Positions 58,333 through 64,000 of a stretch of DNA of 64,000 nucleotides are shown in pieces; the stretch's first letter is position 1, and every line of letters begins with the position of its first letter. A program made the position numbers and the translations under genes. Under the pieces are notes generated by a model. It ran no database searches, was not told the DNA's origin, and saw only the letters and a list, made by a program, of their open reading frames with translations. Location of the stretch: NCBI RefSeq assembly GCF_001190925.1, contig NZ_CP011072.1, forward strand, positions 744,001 through 808,000, read 5' to 3'. The DNA is from Azoarcus sp. CIB (GTDB lineage: Bacteria; Pseudomonadota; Gammaproteobacteria; Burkholderiales; Rhodocyclaceae).

Positions 58333-59466
58333 ATGGAAACACCGGTCAATCTGCTCGATTTCGACGTCGACGGCCTCGTCGCCTGGTTTGCCGAGCGCGA
58401 CGAGAAGCCCTTCCGCGCGCGTCAGGTGATGCGCTGGATGCACCGCTTCGGCGAAACCGATTTCGACAGCATGACCGACGTCGCGAAGAGCCTGCGCGCG
58501 AAGCTCGCCCAAGAGGCGTGCGTCCGCCCGCCGCAGGCCATCCGTGACAGCGTGTCGGAAGATGGCACGCGCAAGTGGCTGCTGGATGTCGGCAACGCCA
58601 ACGCGGTCGAGGCCGTGTTCATTCCCGAGACCAACCGCGGCACCCTGTGCATCTCGTCGCAGGCCGGCTGCGCGCTCGACTGCGCCTTCTGCTCGACCGG
58701 CAAGCAGGGCTTCAACCGCAACCTGTCGGCAGCCGAGATCATCGGCCAGCTGTGGCTCGCGAACAAACTGCTGGGCGGCACTTCGACGCCGGCCGGGGCC
58801 AAGGACGCCGAGGGCGACGCGGATAACGGCCGCGTCATCAGCAACGTCGTCATGATGGGCATGGGCGAGCCGCTCGCCAACTTCGACAACGTCGTCACCG
58901 CGCTGCGCCTGATGCTCGACGATCACGCCTATGGCCTGTCGCGCCGCCGCGTCACGGTGTCGACCTCCGGCATCGTGCCGGCGATGGACCGCCTGCGCGA
59001 CGAATGTCCGGTCGCGCTCGCCGTGTCGCTGCACGCGCCCGACGACGCGCTGCGCGACCGCCTCGTGCCGATCAACCAGAAATACCCGCTGCGCGAGCTG
59101 ATGGCCGCGTGCCGGCGTTACCTCGAACGCGCCCCGCGCGACTTCGTGACCTTCGAATACGTCATGCTCGACGGCGTGAACGACTCCGACGCGCATGCGC
59201 GCGCGCTCGTCGCCCTCGTGCGCGACGTGCCGTGCAAGTTCAACCTGATCCCGTTCAACCCCTTTCCGAACTCGGGTTTCGGCCGTTCCCAGCCCGAACG
59301 CATACGCCGCTTTGCAGGTATCCTGATCGACGCGGGCATCGTCACGACGACCCGCAAAACCCGCGGCGACGACGTCAATGCCGCCTGCGGCCAGCTCGCG
59401 GGGCAGGTCCAGGACCGCACGCGCCGCACCGTTCGCCTTGTCAAACCGATGGAGGATCGTGCATGA
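58333..59466 (+). CDS. rlmN: Dual-specificity rRNA/tRNA methyltransferase RlmN
   Basis: Radical SAM enzyme (377 aa) that methylates C2 of A2503 in 23S rRNA and A37 in some tRNAs. Seen: cluster motif [19 protein letters not shown] (C-x3-C-x2-C), [13 protein letters not shown] and VSLHAPDD. Start [11 protein letters not shown]. Overlaps the pilF gene by 4 bp. Confidence 0.96.
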   Translation: METPVNLLDFDVDGLVAWFAERDEKPFRARQVMRWMHRFGETDFDSMTDVAKSLRAKLAQEACVRPPQAIRDSVSEDGTRKWLLDVGNANAVEAVFIPETNRGTLCISSQAGCALDCAFCSTGKQGFNRNLSAAEIIGQLWLANKLLGGTSTPAGAKDAEGDADNGRVISNVVMMGMGEPLANFDNVVTALRLMLDDHAYGLSRRRVTVSTSGIVPAMDRLRDECPVALAVSLHAPDDALRDRLVPINQKYPLRELMAACRRYLERAPRDFVTFEYVMLDGVNDSDAHARALVALVRDVPCKFNLIPFNPFPNSGFGRSQPERIRRFAGILIDAGIVTTTRKTRGDDVNAACGQLAGQVQDRTRRTVRLVKPMEDRA

Positions 59467-60263
59467 CCCGGCTCTTCGTGAAGCTGTCGCTTCCGCTGTT
59501 CGCGCTGGCGCTCGCCGGCTGCAACGCCACCATGAACGCCGCCGGCACGCCGCTTGCGGATCGTCCCGTGGCGGACACGCCGGTGTCGGGCAAGGGCGAG
59601 GCGACGGCCAAGGTGCACGCCGAGCTGGGCGCGGCCTACCTGCAGCTCGGCAACTATGCCGTGGCGCTCGACGAAGCGCGCGTGGCGCTGCAGAGCCAGT
59701 CCAACTACGCGCCGGCCTATCACCTGATGGCGCTGGTGTACATGGCCATCGACGATGCGAATGCGGCGCGCGAGAACTTCCTGCGTGCGCTCGAGATCGC
59801 GCCGAACGACCCCGAGTTCAACAACAGTTTCGGCTGGTTCCAGTGCATCAACGGAAATGTACAGGACGGCCTGGCGCGGCTTGCCTCGTCGGCGCGCAAC
59901 CCGTACTACCGCACGCCCACGCGGCCTTACACGAACGCCGGCCTGTGCCATCTGCGCCAGAACAACGACACGGCAGCAGAGGCGGAATTCCGCCGCGCTT
60001 TGCAGGCCGACCCGGCGAACCGCCAGGCGATGTACCAGCTCGCCGGCATCTCCTACCGGCGCGGCGCCTACAACGTCGCGAGCGCCTTGCTGGTCGACCT
60101 GCATCAGCAAGGCGAGCCGACGCCGCAATCGGTGTGGCTGGGGCTGCGCACCGCGCGCCGCCTGGGCAACCGTGACTCCGAAGCCAGCTACGCGGCGCAG
60201 CTGCGCGGCCGCTTTGCGGACAGTCCCGAATACCGGACGATGATTCAGGGAAATTACGAGTGA
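59463..60263 (+). CDS. pilF: Type IV pilus lipoprotein PilF/PilW
   Basis: Outer-membrane pilotin-type TPR lipoprotein (266 aa) needed for secretin assembly. Lipobox LALAGC (Cys20), then TPR repeats from about residue 50 ([27 protein letters not shown] onward). It lies between rlmN and a rodZ-like gene, the standard location. Overlaps the next gene by 4 bp. Confidence 0.92.
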   Translation: MTRLFVKLSLPLFALALAGCNATMNAAGTPLADRPVADTPVSGKGEATAKVHAELGAAYLQLGNYAVALDEARVALQSQSNYAPAYHLMALVYMAIDDANAARENFLRALEIAPNDPEFNNSFGWFQCINGNVQDGLARLASSARNPYYRTPTRPYTNAGLCHLRQNNDTAAEAEFRRALQADPANRQAMYQLAGISYRRGAYNVASALLVDLHQQGEPTPQSVWLGLRTARRLGNRDSEASYAAQLRGRFADSPEYRTMIQGNYE

Positions 60264-61270
60264 CAGAAGTGCATCTGGACCAGCAGGGGGCGGAATCGTC
60301 CGACCTCGCTGCCGAGATGGGCGCGCAACTTCGGCAGTTGCGCGAAGCCCGTGGCGAAACGACGAGCGACGTCGCGCATTCCCTCAAGCTGACCAGCCGG
60401 CAGATCGAGGCGATGGAGGCGGGGCGGCTCGATCTCCTGCCCGGCGCCGCGTTCGCGCGCGGTTTCCTGCGCAACTACGCCCGCTATCTCGGTGTCGATG
60501 CGGCGACCGTGCTCGCGGCCTTCGAGGCCGACGTCGCCCCGCGTGTCGTCGAACTCGCGCCGGTGTCGAACGCCGTGGGCGTCATGCCCAGCGGCAGCGG
60601 CGGGCGCTCGGTACAGATCCCGGCCGGGCTGATCGCCGGTGCGCTTCTGCTCGTGGTGCTGGTGGGCTGGTACTTCGACTGGTTCCGCATGCCTGCGGAG
60701 AATGCCGAAGTCGCGGAAAGCGTCGTCGAGCCGGCGCCGCAGGGGGCTCCCGCCGTGACCAGCGCCGCCGCCGCGCCGCAAGGGCAGGTGTCGGAATCCG
60801 CGCTCGCCGCGAGCGGCGTCGTGCCTTCGCTCCCGGTCGCTACTCCGGCAACGCCGGCCGCGCCTGCACCGGAAACCGCTGCGGTGACTGCTCCGGTTCC
60901 GGCTGCTCCCCCGTCCGCTGCCCTTCCTCCGGTCTCTGCAGCCGCCACGGCTGTCCCGCCGGCGGCGCCCACCGCGCAGGCAGTGGTGCCGCCTTTTGCG
61001 GCCACTCCGGCGGCCGTACCCCCCGCGGAAGGCGTCGAACATATCGTGTTCCGTTTCGAAGGCGAATCCTGGATCGAGGTGCGCGATGCGCGCGGTTCCA
61101 TCGTCTATTCGGGGGTCAATGGCGCCGGTAGTTCGCGCACCGTGCAGGGCAAGCCGCCCTTTGCGCTGGTCGTCGGCAACGCCAGGCAGGTGTCACTCGA
61201 CTATCGCGGCAAGTCTTACGACATGAAGCCGCACGTGCGCGTCAGCGTCGCTAGATTCACCCTGGAGTGA
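60260..61270 (+). CDS. RodZ-like helix-turn-helix membrane protein
   Basis: Cytoskeleton-linked membrane protein (336 aa): N-terminal HTH (LRQLREARGETTSDVAHSLKLTSRQIEAME), one membrane span (GLIAGALLLVVLVGWYFDWF, about residues 122-141), a long Ala/Pro/Val-rich periplasmic linker and a C-terminal DUF4115 domain (RFEGESWIEVRDARGSIVY). Full RodZ layout. In this position it is common to all Rhodocyclales-like genomes I know of (inference). Confidence 0.88.
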   Translation: MTEVHLDQQGAESSDLAAEMGAQLRQLREARGETTSDVAHSLKLTSRQIEAMEAGRLDLLPGAAFARGFLRNYARYLGVDAATVLAAFEADVAPRVVELAPVSNAVGVMPSGSGGRSVQIPAGLIAGALLLVVLVGWYFDWFRMPAENAEVAESVVEPAPQGAPAVTSAAAAPQGQVSESALAASGVVPSLPVATPATPAAPAPETAAVTAPVPAAPPSAALPPVSAAATAVPPAAPTAQAVVPPFAATPAAVPPAEGVEHIVFRFEGESWIEVRDARGSIVYSGVNGAGSSRTVQGKPPFALVVGNARQVSLDYRGKSYDMKPHVRVSVARFTLE

Positions 61271-61276
61271 GTTGAA

Positions 61277-62533
<1,257 letters not shown>

Positions 62534-62544
62534 ACCGTCCACCT

Positions 62545-63864
62545 ATGACTGAAAAGAAACCTGTAATGCAGACACTGCAGGCCGTGCGCGGGATGAACGA
62601 CATCCTGCCCGACGACGCCGAGGCCTGGGAACACTTCGAAGACATCGTGCGCGACTGGCTGCGCAGCTACGGCTATCGCCCGATCCGCATGCCCATCGTC
62701 GAGCCGACGCCGCTGTTCAAGCGCGCGATCGGCGAAGTCACCGACATCGTCGAGAAGGAGATGTACTCCTTCGAGGACGCCCTCAACGGCGAGCACCTCA
62801 CGCTGCGCCCCGAAGGCACCGCCTCCTGCGTGCGCGCCGCGATCCAGCACAAGATGCTCGCGACGGGCGCCCAGCGCCTGTACTACCACGGGCCGATGTT
62901 CCGCCACGAGCGTCCCCAGAAGGGCCGCTATCGCCAGTTTCACCAGATCGGCGTCGAGGCGCTGGGCTTCGACGGTCCCGACATCGACGCCGAGCACATC
63001 CTGATGTGCGCGCGCCTGTGGGACGACCTCGGCCTCGAGGACGTCCGGCTTGAACTCAACTCGCTGGGCTCCAGCGAGGAGCGTGCGCGCCACCGCGCCG
63101 AGCTGATCGCCTATCTGTCCGCGCACCAGGACCGCCTCGACGAGGACGGCAAGCGCCGCCTGCACACCAACCCGCTGCGCATCCTCGACACCAAGAACCC
63201 CGACCTGCAGGAACTCGTCGAGGCGGCGCCGCGGCTGATCGACTTCCTCGGCGAGGAATCGCTCAGGCACTTCGACGGCGTGCAGGCCCTGCTCAAGGAC
63301 GCCGGCATCCCGTATCGCATCAACCCGCGCCTCGTGCGCGGCCTCGACTACTACAACCGCACCGTGTTCGAATGGGTCACGACGCGGCTGGGCGCTCAGG
63401 GCACGGTGTGCGCGGGCGGCCGCTACGACGGCCTGGTCGAGCAGCTCGGCGGCAAGCCTGCTCCCGCGGCTGGTTTCGCGATGGGTGTCGAGCGCCTGCT
63501 GGCGCTGTGGCGCGAGGGAGGCGGCGAGATCGAACGTGCGCTGCCCGACGTGTACGTCGTGCATCTCGGCGAGCAGGCCCAGCGGCTTGCCTTCCGTGCC
63601 GCCGAAGCGCTACGCGGCTACGGTTTCGCGGTGCTCACCCACTGCGGCGGCGGTAGCTTCAAGTCGCAGATGAAAAAGGCCGATGCCAGCGGCGCGCAGC
63701 TCGCCGTCGTCATCGGCGACGACGAGGCCGCGGCGGGCGAGGTCGGCCTCAAGCCCCTGCGCGGCCCCGGCGGCCAGCAGCGCGTCGCCCTGGAAGTCCT
63801 CGGCGATGTCGTCGCCGAATGCCTATTTACTGAAGAAGAAGAGGAAAACGATGGCAGTGTATGA
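62545..63864 (+). CDS. hisS: Histidyl-tRNA synthetase (HisS)
   Basis: Class II aminoacyl-tRNA synthetase (439 aa). Seen: [13 protein letters not shown], motif 2 ([24 protein letters not shown]), His-binding [12 protein letters not shown], and motif 3 [13 protein letters not shown]. An in-frame ATG at 62566 would give a 432-aa protein starting [11 protein letters not shown] and may be the real start. Overlaps the next gene by 14 bp. Confidence 0.96.
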   Translation: MTEKKPVMQTLQAVRGMNDILPDDAEAWEHFEDIVRDWLRSYGYRPIRMPIVEPTPLFKRAIGEVTDIVEKEMYSFEDALNGEHLTLRPEGTASCVRAAIQHKMLATGAQRLYYHGPMFRHERPQKGRYRQFHQIGVEALGFDGPDIDAEHILMCARLWDDLGLEDVRLELNSLGSSEERARHRAELIAYLSAHQDRLDEDGKRRLHTNPLRILDTKNPDLQELVEAAPRLIDFLGEESLRHFDGVQALLKDAGIPYRINPRLVRGLDYYNRTVFEWVTTRLGAQGTVCAGGRYDGLVEQLGGKPAPAAGFAMGVERLLALWREGGGEIERALPDVYVVHLGEQAQRLAFRAAEALRGYGFAVLTHCGGGSFKSQMKKADASGAQLAVVIGDDEAAAGEVGLKPLRGPGGQQRVALEVLGDVVAECLFTEEEEENDGSV

Positions 63865-64000
63865 CCTCGAAGAGCAGGAACAGATTTCCGAACTGAAGGC
63901 CTGGTGGGTCCGGTACGGCAATTTCGTGACTGCGATCGCAGTGGCTGCCGCGCTGGCCTCGGTCGGCTGGCAGGGCTTCCAGTACTACAAAAACCGGCAG
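63851..64000 (+). CDS. YfgM-like SecYEG-associated protein, 5' end only
   Basis: First 50 codons only, cut by the window end. Starts [19 protein letters not shown] and has one membrane helix ([19 protein letters not shown]). This is the normal start of the YfgM (TPR_21) family, whose gene lies between hisS and bamB in many proteobacteria. Confidence 0.85.
   Translation, partial: MAVYDLEEQEQISELKAWWVRYGNFVTAIAVAAALASVGWQGFQYYKNRQ

Overview
The window is chromosomal DNA of a high-GC, nitrogen-fixing betaproteobacterium, most like the Azoarcus/Aromatoleum group of Rhodocyclales. This rests on gene content and order (mla-murA-his-tat block, nif genes mixed with an rnf operon, draTG next to nifHDK) and on protein character. 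No database search was possible. No rRNA, tRNA, CRISPR array or intact transposase was seen.

Region 1 (1-20.6 kb) is housekeeping DNA. It holds the retrograde phospholipid pathway mlaF(partial)-E-D-A-C-B, an ABC exporter pair, ibaG and murA. The histidine genes hisG-D-[C]-B-H-A-F-I-E follow, with hisC inverted against the rest. Then come a HIT protein, tatABC, an HtrA-type protease, a Nif3-like protein, a FimV-like protein and a DUF2889 protein. sucCD (20.8-22.9 kb) closes the block with a strong terminator.

Region 2 (22.9-57.6 kb) is a nitrogen-fixation island broken into several units. They are nifV-nifW (+), rnfABCDGEH (-), ferredoxin-unknown-rseC (+), nifN-nifX-DUF269-DUF683-fdxB-nifQ (-), nifE (-), nifH-nifD-nifK-2Fe2S ferredoxin (-), fmdB-like-draT-draG (+), nifB-hesB/iscA-nifZ-nifT (-), an unknown gene (+) and nifA (-). 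Nine -24/-12 (sigma-54) promoters can be read by eye. Eight of them have a perfect NifA upstream site TGT-N10-ACA, usually of the extended form TGTCG-N6-CGACA, about 60-145 bp upstream; two of these sites lie between divergent promoters. A hybrid sensor kinase gene in the opposite direction lies between nifE and nifN, and each of those genes has its own NifA/sigma-54 promoter. A non-nif stretch (41.0-45.5 kb) carries a TlpA-like thioredoxin, a DUF47-Pit phosphate pair, a DUF924 protein, a decayed vapBC module and an AT-richer lipoprotein gene. nifU, nifS, nifL and the mod genes are not in the window.

Region 3 (57.8-64 kb) is housekeeping again: ndk, rlmN, pilF/pilW, a RodZ-like gene, ispG, hisS and the start of a YfgM-like gene.

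The nif genes work together as follows. NifA, which carries the cysteine pattern of oxygen-sensitive NifA proteins, would switch on all the sigma-54 units. NifHDK is nitrogenase. NifB, E, N, X, Q, V and the HesB protein make and load FeMo-cofactor. Rnf and the ferredoxins deliver low-potential electrons. DraT/DraG switch NifH off and on by ADP-ribosylation of Arg101. Three genes (rnfC, nifE and an intradiol dioxygenase) each carry one extra base in a short G/C run. Removing it restores a full-length protein in each case, so sequencing error is the first explanation to test.
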